A stretch of DNA of 64,000 nt from Parapedobacter tibetensis (GCF_024704835.1 NZ_JAMXBE010000002.1:310001-374000); one strand, 5' to 3'. Shown: positions 17,692 to 28,335, counted from the first letter of the stretch. The notes: generated by a model from the letters alone, not told the origin. Numbers and translations are program-made.

Positions 17692-20600
17692 TCATTTTAC
17701 ATTGACGAACACCTGGATCTTTCCCACGTCCACACCATCATAGGGCTGCAACGCTTTGCCTATCACCTGTCCAATGCCGACTTTGCTTTTTTCGGCTTTC
17801 ATCGCCACTCCGGGCATTGATGAGGTAACCAGTAAATCTCCCCGCTTAATGGGGCCGCCTTCCAGGCATACTTTGGTAGGGATTACCCCTACCACGCCCA
17901 TGGGTACCATGTGGGAGATGTCATCATCGATGCCTTCCTCGGTGAGCAGTACACCCGGCTTCGTGGCGTATACGCCAATTACGACATCCGAGTAGGGCTC
18001 GGCTGATTTCATTACGGTCCGGTCTTCATCCATGGAAATGACCAGCACATCGCCCGGTTCGTATTGTTCAATCGATCCCATTACATCAAATGCTTCGGCG
18101 ATGTCGGCGCCTCCATTAATCGTTCCTCCATTGAAAAAACCAACACCGGCTGCATTGATCCGGGCACGGTTAGCGCCATTACTGTGGAACACGGCCAGGT
18201 TGCCGCTGCCGACTGAATTCACGAGGAATACATCAGTGAGACTCGCTGCGTTTGTTCGGGTTAACGCCAGCAAACTTCCTGTTCCAGTTCCACTGTCTGT
18301 ACTTTGCATAACGGTAGAGTTGTTTATACTGTTGGCCATGAACGCTGCCCCCAAGGTACTCATCTGCTGTGCGCGCAGCGCCGGTTGGCTACCACCATTG
18401 TCATTGCTAGCAATAAACTCGCCGGCACCGCCATCACCATTGTTTCTCGCTCTTATTGTCGGTCCTGTGCTGTTACTTAAGAAATAAGCGGCCATGCCCA
18501 AATTGCTCTTGGTTTCGACCTCCAAGGCGGTGCTGCCATTGGTTGGGCGGGTATTTGTTACTTTGACGACGTGTCCGGTAGCGCCTACGCCGTTAGCTAT
18601 CTCGACAACAGGAAGGGCGCCCTGTGCCTCGGCGCGGATTGCTGTGCCTGTTCCTGTATTGTTAGCATAAAACGTGGTTCCGCTACCCTGATGTGAGGCA
18701 CGTAGCGCAAAGCTTGTATTAGCGGGATTGACGTTCCAGAAAAAACCACTACCCCCACTTGTGCCATCTGATCTGGCATCAACGAGCGGCCCAGTACCGC
18801 TACCCCTGAAACGAGCAGCTGGGGCACCGGTACTAGCGGTTTCGACATGCAGCGCAGGATTTAAATTTCCAGGGTTTGTATTTCTGATATCCGCGGAGAT
18901 GCCTGATCCGGCATTTTCGGAATAGATGGCAGAACCAGTAGTGCTCTGGGTATGGACATACAGGGCGGGATTTGTATTATCAGCGGTAATGTTTCTGATT
19001 TCGGCCGCATGGCCTGTCCCCGAATTCGCGGCATAAACGGCATTGCCGCTGCCTAAGGCCAGGGCAGTCAACGCATTTCCTCCTTTTTCCGTCCTTGTAT
19101 TGATGGCGCTGCCTTCGCCGTTGGTTTCGACCAACAGCGCCGTTTTATTGTTAGACGCATTTTGAATACCGAAAAAACCGGCCCCTCCACCTGCTCCATT
19201 TGCTACGGCATTGATGGCGTAACCCCCGGATCCCACATTGGAATTGTTCTCTGCCCTCAGCGCATGACCGGTGCCATTTGCGTTGTTATATGTGAAATAA
19301 CCGCCATAGCCAATCAGGCTATTGCTTTGAACGGTCAGTGTCGGCAGCGAATTGTCGCTGTTTCCGTTAATAAAATATGCGGCTCTTCCCTGGCCGTCGG
19401 TAGGTACATGCCCATAAACAGCGGTGCCTCCACCCGTTACCGTAGCATCCAGTGCATTTCCTTCTTTTTTGGAAGATGCGACAAGGGCATGTCCATTGCC
19501 CTCAACCAAGGCTACTAATCCATGGCCGTTGCCATTTGGGTTGGAGGATTGGAAAACTCCACCAAATCCACCCGTGCCTGTTGCCTCACCATACACGCCG
19601 GCCGCAGGCTGGTCGCCCACCTGGGAGTTGACCACGCCCATTAATGCTGGTTTGGTTCCATTGGTATTGTTGAGCTCGAAGTTACCCGCTGTACCATCGC
19701 CTTCATTGGTGATGGAAAATAAGGTGTTTGGCATATTTTCCGTAGCAATAAATGGAAGCGTAAACCCTCCTCCTCCCATGGGTGACGGAATCCATTGGGC
19801 ACCGTCATATTTCAACACGTCATTCAGTATAGGAGCAGCAGCTGAAACAGGGTGTTCTTGTATCTTGGCTACTACGGGATTTGGGTAATTGCCGGTTAAA
19901 TCGCCTCCGGCCTCACCTGTAAGCACGCCATCAGCTCCCGCGGGGCCCTGCTCACCTGCATCGCCCTTTTCACCTTGGGGGCCTTGCGGTCCTTCGGGTC
20001 CCTGTGGCCCGGCAACACCTTGCAGTCCTTGTTCACCGGTATCACCCTTTTCACCTTGAGGGCCTTGCAGTCCCTCGGGTCCCTGTGGCCCGGCAATACC
20101 CGGTAGCCCTTGCTCACCCGTATCGCCCTTTTCACCTTGGGCCCCTTGCGATCCTTCGGATCCCTGTGGCCCGGCAACACCTTGCAGTCCTTGCTCACCC
20201 GCATCGCCCTTTTCGCCCTGGGGGCCTTGTGGTCCTTCGGATCCCTGTGGCCCGGCAATACCCGGTAGCCCTTGCTCACCTGTATCGCCCTTTTCACCTT
20301 GAGGACCTTGCGGCCCAGCCGGACCATTCGGATCCCCTTTTTCGCCTTTTTCACCCTGTGGACCCTGCGGTCCCTGCGAACCTGCAGGGCCTTGTGGTCC
20401 CGTCTCTCCTGGTGAGCCTCCACCCGATGCAGCATACAATGCGAAAGGGACACTCATCAATTGGGTGGTGCCCAATTCCGTGAATGTACCGCCGTTGAGG
20501 GCAAGCTCCACTTTCAGGAACTGGTTGGCGTTTTGCCAAGGAATGGCATTGAACGTGCCCAGGCCAGGCTGCCCCTTGCCGATTTGCAAGGTGAATAAGC

Positions 20601-20847
20601 CCAACTTATTCGTTATCAATTGGTGTTCTTCCCGGTATTGGACTTCGCCTGCGGCGTTTTCGCCAATTACGGAAATCCGTACCCTGATGGGCTTTTCGGC
20701 GAGTACCGTACCATCGATGTTTCGTGCTACTGCTTGGTAGTTGATGCCGTCAAAGCCGGTTTGGGCGCTGACATTTGCTGAAAACAACAGCAGCGTAATT
20801 GCAGTGATTAGTATACTTTTCATCATTATTCGTTTTTTGGATTGCAT
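17692..20847 (-). CDS. Collagen-like repeat fibre protein with beta-structured stalk
   Basis: A 1051-residue exported protein. After the signal peptide ([20 protein letters not shown]) comes an N-terminal module (residues 30-140, [20 protein letters not shown]) common in Bacteroidota surface proteins. Residues 147-307 are uninterrupted Gly-X-Y triplets, including a 27-residue unit ([19 protein letters not shown] and variants) repeated about four times with LPGIA and LQGVA alternating. Residues 320-890 consist of degenerate repeats of the kind [17 protein letters not shown], suggesting a trimeric beta stalk like that of tail fibres. The C-terminal domain (from [11 protein letters not shown]) has a conserved [10 protein letters not shown] segment. 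It is third in a likely operon with the PorV-like and T9SS-sorted genes. It has no T9SS C-terminal domain itself. Confidence 0.85.
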   Translation of the reverse strand: MQSKKRIMMKSILITAITLLLFSANVSAQTGFDGINYQAVARNIDGTVLAEKPIRVRISVIGENAAGEVQYREEHQLITNKLGLFTLQIGKGQPGLGTFNAIPWQNANQFLKVELALNGGTFTELGTTQLMSVPFALYAASGGGSPGETGPQGPAGSQGPQGPQGEKGEKGDPNGPAGPQGPQGEKGDTGEQGLPGIAGPQGSEGPQGPQGEKGDAGEQGLQGVAGPQGSEGSQGAQGEKGDTGEQGLPGIAGPQGPEGLQGPQGEKGDTGEQGLQGVAGPQGPEGPQGPQGEKGDAGEQGPAGADGVLTGEAGGDLTGNYPNPVVAKIQEHPVSAAAPILNDVLKYDGAQWIPSPMGGGGFTLPFIATENMPNTLFSITNEGDGTAGNFELNNTNGTKPALMGVVNSQVGDQPAAGVYGEATGTGGFGGVFQSSNPNGNGHGLVALVEGNGHALVASSKKEGNALDATVTGGGTAVYGHVPTDGQGRAAYFINGNSDNSLPTLTVQSNSLIGYGGYFTYNNANGTGHALRAENNSNVGSGGYAINAVANGAGGGAGFFGIQNASNNKTALLVETNGEGSAINTRTEKGGNALTALALGSGNAVYAANSGTGHAAEIRNITADNTNPALYVHTQSTTGSAIYSENAGSGISADIRNTNPGNLNPALHVETASTGAPAARFRGSGTGPLVDARSDGTSGGSGFFWNVNPANTSFALRASHQGSGTTFYANNTGTGTAIRAEAQGALPVVEIANGVGATGHVVKVTNTRPTNGSTALEVETKSNLGMAAYFLSNSTGPTIRARNNGDGGAGEFIASNDNGGSQPALRAQQMSTLGAAFMANSINNSTVMQSTDSGTGTGSLLALTRTNAASLTDVFLVNSVGSGNLAVFHSNGANRARINAAGVGFFNGGTINGGADIAEAFDVMGSIEQYEPGDVLVISMDEDRTVMKSAEPYSDVVIGVYATKPGVLLTEEGIDDDISHMVPMGVVGVIPTKVCLEGGPIKRGDLLVTSSMPGVAMKAEKSKVGIGQVIGKALQPYDGVDVGKIQVFVNVK
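19927..20409 (-). repeat. Collagen-coding tandem repeats (81-base unit, 162-base higher-order unit)
   Basis: This stretch encodes the Gly-X-Y region. An 81-base unit recurs, and units two steps apart are almost identical: CGGCAATACC starts at 20091 and again at 20253, exactly 162 bases apart, with nearly the same flanks. Such repeats are prone to gain or loss by recombination, so the length may differ between strains. Confidence 0.85.
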
Positions 20848-20868
20848 AGTTATGTTGATTTTTTCTTG

Positions 20869-22038
20869 TTATTGGCTGCTTGTGTCACCTAAGTTAAAGC
20901 TCAAGGTTGCCTTGAATTCGTTGCGTACCGTATAACGCTTGGCCATAGGCATGGTATAGCTCATATCCAATTGGAAGGCACTTACTCGGAGTCCTAGTCC
21001 CGTGGATAGATGCTGCCTATTACCTTTATCCGGTGCCTCGTGAAAGTATCCGGCACGGAGGAAAAACTGCCGGTAATAGCTGAATTCGAACCCGCCTGAG
21101 ACGGTGAATTCCGATAGTTCTTCCTTGAATCCCCCGGGGGCGTCAAATAGTGAAGAAAAAAGTGCCGAAGGGACACTCCTGTCGGGATCCTTTCCCTTTT
21201 CTATTTCATTCGTGATGTTTCCCTGCTCATCCTGTTTGTAGATAGGCATGGTAGGCACCATGAGTTTGTTAACATCCATCAACAGGGTCAGCCTATTATT
21301 GGGGTCGTTGTATAATGCATAGCCCGCGCCAAGTCTCAGGTTCATGGGCAGGAAACTCTCCTTGGACTTGGTGTAGTTTATTTTGGTGCCTACATTGCTG
21401 AGATTCACTCCCCAGGCGAAGCGCCTGCCAAATTGGTGGTTACGGAAAAAAGTACGCTCCGAATAGATGCTTACATCAACAGCAAAAGCATGCGCCTTAT
21501 CCATTTGCAAACCGTTGTAGTTGCCTACACCCAGGTCACTATTGATATAACGAGCGGTCAATGCCATGGCAAAATTCTCGCCCAGCTTGCGTGCATAGCT
21601 TGCATCGAAGGCAAACTCGGCGGGCTTGTATTTGGTCAGCATATTCCCCATCTCATCCCGAAAATTGGCCTCGCCCAGATCCAGGTACTTGATGGATAAA
21701 CCCAGGGTCTCCCGATCAGTCAATCGGAAGAACCCAGTAAGGTAGCTAAGGTGTTCGTCCTCGACCAACTGGCGCATCCATGGCGTATAGGACATGCTGA
21801 TGCCCATTTTGTCGGCAAAGGCCAACTTGGCGGGGTTGACAAACAGGGTGTTGGCGTCTGCCTCCAAGCCCGTACCTGCTTCTCCTACGCCAGCGTTTCG
21901 TGCATCTGGGCTTAGCAGCAGGAAAGATGCTCCGGTGGTCACCGTGCGATGGTTTGTTTGGGCACTTGCCGGAGCCAATCCCTCGACCATCCACCATACA
22001 AGCACCATGAGTGTAATTGAGATAATCTTTCTATTCAT
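20869..22038 (-). CDS. porV: PorV-like outer-membrane protein of the type IX secretion system
   Basis: The 389-residue protein has a signal peptide ending near APASAQ and a FadL/PorV-type beta-barrel. The N-terminal SFLLLSPDARNAGVGEAG followed by ANTLFVNPAKLAF is the hallmark of PorV (LptO), which shuttles T9SS cargo from the translocon to the attachment machinery at the outer membrane. The C-terminus ends in alternating hydrophobic strands (FKATLSFNLG). The gene is 27 bases downstream of one encoding a T9SS-sorted protein and 21 bases upstream of the collagen-like gene. Genomes may carry several PorV paralogues, so this could be a dedicated copy for its neighbours and not the main PorV; PorQ-like identity is less likely given the SPDAR motif. 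Confidence 0.85.
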   Translation of the reverse strand: MNRKIISITLMVLVWWMVEGLAPASAQTNHRTVTTGASFLLLSPDARNAGVGEAGTGLEADANTLFVNPAKLAFADKMGISMSYTPWMRQLVEDEHLSYLTGFFRLTDRETLGLSIKYLDLGEANFRDEMGNMLTKYKPAEFAFDASYARKLGENFAMALTARYINSDLGVGNYNGLQMDKAHAFAVDVSIYSERTFFRNHQFGRRFAWGVNLSNVGTKINYTKSKESFLPMNLRLGAGYALYNDPNNRLTLLMDVNKLMVPTMPIYKQDEQGNITNEIEKGKDPDRSVPSALFSSLFDAPGGFKEELSEFTVSGGFEFSYYRQFFLRAGYFHEAPDKGNRQHLSTGLGLRVSAFQLDMSYTMPMAKRYTVRNEFKATLSFNLGDTSSQ

Positions 22039-22065
22039 GTCTTTATGATTATAATTTCAGTTTGC

Positions 22066-22605
22066 TTACTGAATGATTAGTTTTTCCGTATATTTTCGTG
22101 ACGAACCGATAGATAATACGAGGTAGTACATACCAGAGGCATAGTTTTGGAGCGGTATGGTATATTCCAATAGTCCTGCTTCTACATCCATCGTTTTTGA
22201 ATGGACGACTTGACCAGCATTATTCACCAGCATGGCCACCATATTGCCAGGCGCAAATACATTGAATCGAATTGTGGTGTAATCGGAGGCCGGATTGGGA
22301 AATACGATAAAGTCGGTTATATAAGGTATTTGAGGAATATGTTGGAGTACCGTTACTTCCGGTTGCTGGAAGCCTTGGGTTAATAAGATCGTACCCTGAG
22401 CCAACGTTATTACGGCCGCTTCACCAACCGTGTATTGGTATATGGTGTTTCCCCATTCCTTACTAAATCCTGTACTGCCTACTACTTGTCGTTCAAGGAT
22501 GACATCCTGTGAAAAAGCGGTGACTACCCACATGATTAAAAAGATAGTGGAGCCTAAGCACTTGCTGAATAGCCTATTTGTGTCCGATTGTGTTAAATGT
22601 TCCAT
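22066..22605 (-). CDS. Small T9SS-sorted secreted protein
   Basis: A 179-residue protein with a hydrophobic signal (residues 17-33). Its last 80 residues are a type A T9SS sorting domain: FIVFPNPASDYTTIRFNV, then MVAMLVNNAGQVVHSKTM, and YASGMYYLVLSIGSSRKYTEKLIIQ. The mature part before it (about 60 residues, RQVVGSTGFSKEWGNTIYQY and VTLAQGTILLTQGFQQPEV) resembles short domains often attached to such tails. After export the tail would be cut off or exchanged for surface attachment. It is the first gene of the likely operon with the PorV-like and collagen-like genes. A perfect TAnnTTTG box sits just upstream. Confidence 0.85.
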   Translation of the reverse strand: MEHLTQSDTNRLFSKCLGSTIFLIMWVVTAFSQDVILERQVVGSTGFSKEWGNTIYQYTVGEAAVITLAQGTILLTQGFQQPEVTVLQHIPQIPYITDFIVFPNPASDYTTIRFNVFAPGNMVAMLVNNAGQVVHSKTMDVEAGLLEYTIPLQNYASGMYYLVLSIGSSRKYTEKLIIQ

Positions 22606-22628
22606 CTGTCGTGTATATGTTGACGAAC

Positions 22629-22636
22629 CAAAACTA
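22629..22636 (-). promoter_or_regulatory. TAnnTTTG promoter box of the T9SS/PorV/collagen operon
   Basis: On the minus strand TAGTTTTG matches the Bacteroidota -7 box exactly. The predicted start near 22623 leaves a leader of about 18 bases before the ATG at 22605. No clear -33 TTTG is present at the expected distance. Confidence 0.5.
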
Positions 22637-22779
22637 GGGACTAATGGAGTCTGTTTTTAGGGGCACTTGACGAAATGGGGCTGCGGATTGACGGATGCAA
22701 GGTTTGAGTTTCTAAAGCGTAAAAGATTGCATCATTTGGTTGGCCTGCTTCATTATGAATACAGGGATTTCTTCGTCTT

Positions 22780-22925
22780 TGCTGCCTGTCCCGAACTTGC
22801 TTCGGGAAGGCTGCGTTGGGCTGTGTGAGCTGAAGCAATCTATATAGGACGAAGATTGGTTTCCTTCGGAGCTGCTTCGCGGTCGCTCCATTTCACTTTC
22901 AAACGCTCTTGCTCGCAATGACGCT
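22780..22925. repeat. REP-like intergenic palindromic repeat block
   Basis: Several stem-loops follow each other: TCCCGAA/TTCGGGA (22789-22807), CAATCT/AGATTG (22836-22858) and a CTTCG-rich stem. On the minus strand the block starts with CGTCATTGCGAGC and reaches GAAG..., wording that recurs between genes in many Bacteroidota genomes. It is best seen as a dispersed non-coding repeat. There is no second copy in the window to align it with. Confidence 0.55.
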
Positions 22926-23148
22926 GGATAGTTTTATTTTAAAGCGAAATCCCTGATCATGAACAGCGATCTTTAGTGACGAAACGCCGTGGCAGTTTCT
23001 TTGAAGCAACAAACATGTTACATTCAGGTGAAATAATCTAAAATCAGTCTACCGATTGAAAAGGGTCAAAAACACAATTTATGGCCACCATAAATTTTAG
23101 TTATTCATGGATATGGATGTGTTGTATACGTTGAGCATCAGTTTAAGC

Positions 23149-23156
23149 TATCTTTG
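23149..23156 (+). promoter_or_regulatory. Candidate promoter box of the second SusC/SusD pair
   Basis: TATCTTTG matches the TAnnTTTG box; the -33 element is not convincing. It would give a leader of about 145 bases before the ATG at 23309. Confidence 0.4.
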
Positions 23157-23294
23157 AGGTACAGATACGATGACCAATTAGGTAACCACAAAACAATAAG
23201 TAAGATTGATTCCATACCCAAGAATAGGTGGAGTAGGGTATGATTGAAACTGTGTCGCGGTTTCGCTACTAACCATTGCCATTTAAACACACAA

Positions 23295-23301
23295 AAGGAG
23301 G
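23295..23301 (+). promoter_or_regulatory. Unusually strong Shine-Dalgarno site of the second susC
   Basis: AAGGAGG lies 7 bases before the ATG at 23309. Most genes in this window have no such site, as is usual in Bacteroidota, so this site both decides the start and suggests efficient translation. Confidence 0.7.
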
Positions 23302-23308
23302 ATAAATT

Positions 23309-26300
23309 ATGATTTACATGTACCTGCGATGCTTGCGCCTAGGCAAGGCGAAGCATCTGGCGTTGCTCATGGTAACGCTGTCTTTAACATTTCCAATTCT
23401 ATTACTGGCACAGCAGACCATTGACGTACGAGGGAAGGTCACCGAAACGGGCGATGGTACCTTCGGTATTTCGGGTGTGACCGTGTTGGAAAAAGGCACC
23501 ACGAATGGAGTCACCACAAACGCCGACGGGAATTACATGTTGCGAAACGTGGCGCCCGATGCCATTCTCGTGTTTTCGTCTCTCGGTTATACAACGATGG
23601 AGATCTCCGTCCAAAATCGGCAGGAGATTAATGTGGCGCTTAGCTCCACAGTATCCGATTTGGATGAAGTGGTGGTAGTTGGGTATGGTACCATGCGTAA
23701 ACGGGATCTTACTGGTGCGGTATCTTCGCTCAGTGCAACAAAAATTCAGAATGAAGCTCCCACCCAGCTCACTGATGCCTTGCGGGGTAATATAGCCGGG
23801 CTGAACGTAGGTTTCAACTCGGGGGCCAAGGGTGGCGGAGATTTGCAGATCCGGGGTAGAACGTCCCTGAATGCAGGCACCAGTCCGCTGATCGTGCTTG
23901 ACGGTGCAATCTATTACGGGGCTTGGGAAGACATCAACCCATCGGACATCGAATCGGTGGATGTGTTGAAAGACGCCAGTTCGGCGGCTGTTTTCGGCGC
24001 CAAGGCGGCATCAGGCGTTATACTGATCACCACCAAAAAAGGCAAGGAAGGTAAGCCGCTGATCAACTACAATACGACCATGGGCTTGGCCACGATGTCG
24101 TTAAATCAGCGCGTACATGAAGGACAGGATTTTGTTAACTGGCGATCTGACGTATTCAAAAGCATCAATGCCAATGCCCAGCCCTACCGATTCGATGATC
24201 CACGGAACTTACCTTCGGACATCAGTATCGAAACCTGGCTGGCTTACGACGGCTCTACAGGCGATCCGGTGCGCACCTGGTTAAGGCGGCTCAACATGCA
24301 GCCGAACGAAATCGATAACTACCTGGAAGGGCGTAGTGTCAATTGGTATGACCAGGTGTTTCAAAACGGCTTCCGCCAAGACCACAACCTAAGTGTGTCG
24401 GGCAAGAACAAGGATATCGCCTATTATTTAGGGGCTGGTTATTTGGATAACGAGGGCATCATCACGGACGACCGGTTCAAAACCTTGCGCACACGCGCCA
24501 ACATCGAGGCGAACATTACCGATTTCTTGTCGGTGGGCATGAACACGCAGTTTATCTCACGCAATGAAAGTGCCATTCCGCACAGCTGGAGGCAAATTAC
24601 CAACCTTTCGCCCTGGGGGACGCAGTATGACGAAGACGGCAACTTGATTTGGCGCCCGAATCAAGAGGTCTCAGGAGGGGTGAATCCGGGCTACGATGCG
24701 TTCCACACTGATCGGTTGCAACGTATCACGTCACTCAACAGCACGATATTCGCCAAGGTGAAACTACCCTTGGGCTTTTCCTTCCAAACCAATTTCACCC
24801 CGCAATTGGAGCTGTATGAGCGTTACAACCATGAAAAATCAAGCCACGAGTCTTGGGCAACTTTCGGGGGGCGTGCCTCACGACAGCAGCGCCAAACCTA
24901 TTATTGGCAGATTGACAACATCCTGAAATGGGAAAAGGAGGTTGCCGGAGGGCATCGGTTTGACGTGACCATGCTGGCCAATGCGGAGAAATACCAGCGA
25001 TGGGACAATACCATGACCAACGATAATTTCGCCCCGAATGACGACCGTGGTTATCATGGTATCGACGGGGGTATTAACCCCATCCTGGCAAGCAATGACC
25101 AATACAGTACTGGAGACGCCCTAATGGCAAGGTTGGTTTATTCATTGAAAGACCGCTACATACTCACAGGTACTTTCCGGCGCGACGGGTATTCTGCATT
25201 CGGGCAGCGCAATCCTCGGGCCAATTTCGGTTCGGTTGCCCTGGGTTGGGTGTTCACCGACGAGCAATTCTTCAATAGCGACTGGTTCGATTATGGAAAA
25301 CTGCGGCTGTCTTGGGGTAGCAATGGTAACCGTGATGTGGGCACTGGCCGGGATATGTACGTAGCCTTATCAGATCTTACTACGGGTAAATACCTTTATG
25401 TGCAGCCCGATGGTACGGTTGTCCAGGCTAGCCAGCTTTGGGTAAACCGGATGGCCAATCCGAATTTCAAATGGGAGCGCAATACCTCCTATAATGTAGG
25501 GCTCGACTTTGCCTTGTTCAACAACCGATTGGATGGAAGTTTGGAATTGTACCAAATGAACTCCACGGATTTGTTGGTGCAGCGCACATTGCCCGAAGTA
25601 GTAGGGTTTGATTGGGTGATGGATAACCTTGGAGAAGTGCGTAACCGTGGATTTGAAATAACACTCAATTCGCTCAACATCAACCGGGATAATTTCTCGT
25701 GGCGCACCACCGCATTGTTCCAATTGAACCGCAATAGCATTCAGCATATCTACCGCAATTATGGCCCAGATGGCAGGGAGTTGGATGATGTACAAAACCG
25801 CTGGTTTATCGGACAGCCGATTGACGCTGTTTGGGATTGGAGGGCGCTGGGCATTTACCAATTGGGAGAGGAAGAAACGGCGGCCCGATATGGCTTGCGT
25901 CCCGGCGACTATAAGTTGGAGGATGTGAATAACGATGGCCTGTTTACCAATGCCGACCGGCAGTTCCTCGGATTTTCCGAGCCACGTTTCCGCTGGTCAC
26001 TACGGAATGATTTCCAATTCCTGCAGAACTTCAGCGCTTCCATTTCCATGTACTCCTTGTGGGGGCATCAATCCAGCTTCAACTCGCTGAAGAGCAGAAG
26101 TGGCTTCCCTGACCGGCAAAACAGCTATCAATTCCCGTATTGGACACCGGAAAACCCTTCCAATGAGTGGGCGCGGATCAACTCCAATGAAGGCAGTGCC
26201 ACAGGTTTCAACGTGTATCGTAAACGCTCGTTTATTCGGATAGACAATGTTTCACTCGCGTATAACGTGCCAAGCAAATTTCTGAGCAAGTACCGTATCC

Positions 26301-26467
26301 AAGGGCTCCGGCTGTTTGTCAATGTACGGAATGTGGCCATGTGGGCACCCGAATGGAGCTTCTGGGATCCGGAGTGGAAACCAAATGATGATATCGACAG
26401 CGACATATTAGAGGATCCTGGCCCTACGCCGCGGATTTTTAACTTCGGTTTGGACCTGACGTTGTAA
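23309..26467 (+). CDS. SusC/RagA-family TonB-linked outer-membrane transporter
   Basis: The 1052-residue protein starts at an ATG preceded by AAGGAGG. A signal peptide (residues 14-35, ending LLAQQ) precedes a carboxypeptidase-regulatory-like domain (DVRGKVTETGDGTFGISGVT; about 38-115). The SusC signature DEVVVVGYGTMRKRDLTGAV, a plug with IRGRTSLNAGTSPLIVLDG and ASGVILITTKKGKEGK, and a barrel ending FNFGLDLTL follow. It has no STN domain, so it is not expected to signal through a FecR-type anti-sigma. The SusD partner follows after 32 bases. No hydrolase or regulator gene accompanies the pair, so the substrate cannot be guessed. Confidence 0.95.
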   Translation: MIYMYLRCLRLGKAKHLALLMVTLSLTFPILLLAQQTIDVRGKVTETGDGTFGISGVTVLEKGTTNGVTTNADGNYMLRNVAPDAILVFSSLGYTTMEISVQNRQEINVALSSTVSDLDEVVVVGYGTMRKRDLTGAVSSLSATKIQNEAPTQLTDALRGNIAGLNVGFNSGAKGGGDLQIRGRTSLNAGTSPLIVLDGAIYYGAWEDINPSDIESVDVLKDASSAAVFGAKAASGVILITTKKGKEGKPLINYNTTMGLATMSLNQRVHEGQDFVNWRSDVFKSINANAQPYRFDDPRNLPSDISIETWLAYDGSTGDPVRTWLRRLNMQPNEIDNYLEGRSVNWYDQVFQNGFRQDHNLSVSGKNKDIAYYLGAGYLDNEGIITDDRFKTLRTRANIEANITDFLSVGMNTQFISRNESAIPHSWRQITNLSPWGTQYDEDGNLIWRPNQEVSGGVNPGYDAFHTDRLQRITSLNSTIFAKVKLPLGFSFQTNFTPQLELYERYNHEKSSHESWATFGGRASRQQRQTYYWQIDNILKWEKEVAGGHRFDVTMLANAEKYQRWDNTMTNDNFAPNDDRGYHGIDGGINPILASNDQYSTGDALMARLVYSLKDRYILTGTFRRDGYSAFGQRNPRANFGSVALGWVFTDEQFFNSDWFDYGKLRLSWGSNGNRDVGTGRDMYVALSDLTTGKYLYVQPDGTVVQASQLWVNRMANPNFKWERNTSYNVGLDFALFNNRLDGSLELYQMNSTDLLVQRTLPEVVGFDWVMDNLGEVRNRGFEITLNSLNINRDNFSWRTTALFQLNRNSIQHIYRNYGPDGRELDDVQNRWFIGQPIDAVWDWRALGIYQLGEEETAARYGLRPGDYKLEDVNNDGLFTNADRQFLGFSEPRFRWSLRNDFQFLQNFSASISMYSLWGHQSSFNSLKSRSGFPDRQNSYQFPYWTPENPSNEWARINSNEGSATGFNVYRKRSFIRIDNVSLAYNVPSKFLSKYRIQGLRLFVNVRNVAMWAPEWSFWDPEWKPNDDIDSDILEDPGPTPRIFNFGLDLTL

Positions 26468-26499
26468 TACGTTCATCGTAAATTTTAAAAAGAAACAAC

Positions 26500-28335
26500 A
26501 TGAAGACAATAGCAAATAAAAAAAGATACGTGTTTGGCCTGTTTTTGTTGGTGATGGCCATCGGATGCAAACGTGAGTTCTTGGAACCTAAGCCCTTATC
26601 CATCTATATACCCGATGAAACATTCCGGTCAGCAGAGGCTTTGTGGGCAGCCGTCGTTGCCTGCGAAAGAAATTTGCGTCTGGAATATGTGGGCGATGCC
26701 GCACCGCTCATCACGGAGCTAATTTTTTCGGAAGTGGCGGTGGAGGGAACAACGGATAAACCCGGTCCGGCGCAGGATTTGAATCTGGCCATCACACCGG
26801 ATGCACAGTTGAACCATACGGACTACACCAAAGTAGGCTGGTATTTCAGAGAAGGATACCGAGCGATACGCTACGCCAACACCGCAATCAAATACATCGA
26901 TGTGCCCGAGGATTATGCCTCCGAGGAGGAAAGGAACCACCTGCTGGGAGCGGCATATTTCCACCGGGCGCTGCGCTATTACCGATTGGTTCACCAATTC
27001 GGTGATATTCCGGTTACCTTGACTGTTGCTGAAGGTCCCAAACTGGACTTTTATAGCACCAAGCGCGAAGTGATTTTACAACGGATGAAACAGGATCTGG
27101 AGTTTGCACAGGAGTGGGTGCCGGATAATGTGAACAAGGGACAGGTAACCAAAGGTGCGGTAAGCCATTTGCTCACGAAAGTAAACCTTGCCTTGGGGTT
27201 ATTTGACGATGCCATCCAGTCGGCCAATAATGTGATTAATGGAAGCATCTATCGCCTGATGACCGATCGGTTCGGTGCCGAGCAAAGCGACCCTGACCGT
27301 AACGTGGTGTGGGATTTGCACCGGCCGGAGAATAAATCACTATCGGGCAACCGGGAGGCCCTGATGTTGGTCATTGACCGTATCAATATCGATGGCAATC
27401 ACGATGGAGGGATCCAGTTGATGCGGAATGCCCTGCCTTTTTGGGGTAGTGCAGGGATCATTACACCCAACGGGAACCGCGGGATGTCTGACCAACCTAC
27501 TGTTGCAAACCCACAGGTCCTGCAATACGGCCGGGGTATTGGTCGCCTTAGGCCAACCTGGTACAGCCAACAGGCCGTGTGGGATGATGAAAATGACCTG
27601 CGCCATGCCCCGGGCAACTGGATGACCATGGAAGACCTTGTTTACAACGACCCGGGGCTAATAGGAAAGGATTCTTACTACGGGAAACCTTTGCAATTCA
27701 GGAATGCGCAAGGGACTGTACTTTCCAATGACACCATCCGGCAGTGGTTTCAGTGGCCGCACTACAAGCTCTTCATTGAAGATCCCCAGCGCGTGCAACC
27801 AGCGGGGGGGCATACCGACTGGTACGTGTTCCGTTTGGCAGAAACCTACTTGTTACGTGCGGAAGCATACGTTTGGAAAGGCGATTTGGCGAATGCGGCG
27901 GCCGACATCAATGCGGTACGTGTGCGGGCCAATGCAGCACCCATTGCGGCATCGGCTGTCAACATCGGTACGGTGCTTGACGAGCGAGCCCGTGAGCTGT
28001 ACTATGAAGAGCCACGCAAAACGGAGCTGACGCGCATTTCCTACATCTTTGCGCAAACGGGTATCGCCGCATACAACGGCAAGTCATACAGCCTGGCGAA
28101 TTTTTCCGATGATAATTTTCTCTATGACCGGGTCATGGAGAAAGGTAATTTTTATAATAAAAACGTGGCCACAAATTTCGGTGTAACCTACCGGATGAGT
28201 CCGTACCATGTGTTGTGGCCTATCCCGGTTGATGCCATCAACGCTAATACATTAGGGGTAATTAACCAGAATAAAGGCTACTCCGGATACGAAAACAATG
28301 TTCCTCCCCTTGAGGAGATCATTGAAGAAGAATAA
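26500..28335 (+). CDS. SusD/RagB-family nutrient-binding lipoprotein
   Basis: The 611-residue protein has a lipobox (LLVMAIGC) and the SusD plan: [23 protein letters not shown] near the N-terminus, a TPR-like middle ([20 protein letters not shown]) and the C-terminal [29 protein letters not shown] with [19 protein letters not shown]. It is about 100 residues longer than the other SusD proteins here, which suggests extra loops around the binding site. It would pair with the SusC encoded 32 bases upstream. The transcript should end at the hairpin 30 bases after the stop. Confidence 0.95.
   Translation: MKTIANKKRYVFGLFLLVMAIGCKREFLEPKPLSIYIPDETFRSAEALWAAVVACERNLRLEYVGDAAPLITELIFSEVAVEGTTDKPGPAQDLNLAITPDAQLNHTDYTKVGWYFREGYRAIRYANTAIKYIDVPEDYASEEERNHLLGAAYFHRALRYYRLVHQFGDIPVTLTVAEGPKLDFYSTKREVILQRMKQDLEFAQEWVPDNVNKGQVTKGAVSHLLTKVNLALGLFDDAIQSANNVINGSIYRLMTDRFGAEQSDPDRNVVWDLHRPENKSLSGNREALMLVIDRINIDGNHDGGIQLMRNALPFWGSAGIITPNGNRGMSDQPTVANPQVLQYGRGIGRLRPTWYSQQAVWDDENDLRHAPGNWMTMEDLVYNDPGLIGKDSYYGKPLQFRNAQGTVLSNDTIRQWFQWPHYKLFIEDPQRVQPAGGHTDWYVFRLAETYLLRAEAYVWKGDLANAAADINAVRVRANAAPIAASAVNIGTVLDERARELYYEEPRKTELTRISYIFAQTGIAAYNGKSYSLANFSDDNFLYDRVMEKGNFYNKNVATNFGVTYRMSPYHVLWPIPVDAINANTLGVINQNKGYSGYENNVPPLEEIIEEE

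Larger units (their letters stand above)
22606..23308. other. Gene-free region between the divergent T9SS and second SusC loci
   Basis: About 700 bases without a supportable gene. It contains the promoter of the minus-strand T9SS operon at its left end, a REP-like palindromic block in 22780-22925, a candidate promoter at 23149-23156 and a strong ribosome binding site just before the second susC gene. Short open frames here overlap the palindromes and look non-coding. Confidence 0.7.

Noticed and set aside
19927-20409. CRISPR-like regular repeats
   Set aside because: The periodicity is the 81-base coding unit of collagen Gly-X-Y triplets in an open frame; there are no unique spacers.
19896-20483. 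Long basic, repeat-rich frames on both strands over the collagen region
   Set aside because: They are out-of-frame readings of the collagen repeats with strings of Arg, Lys and His.
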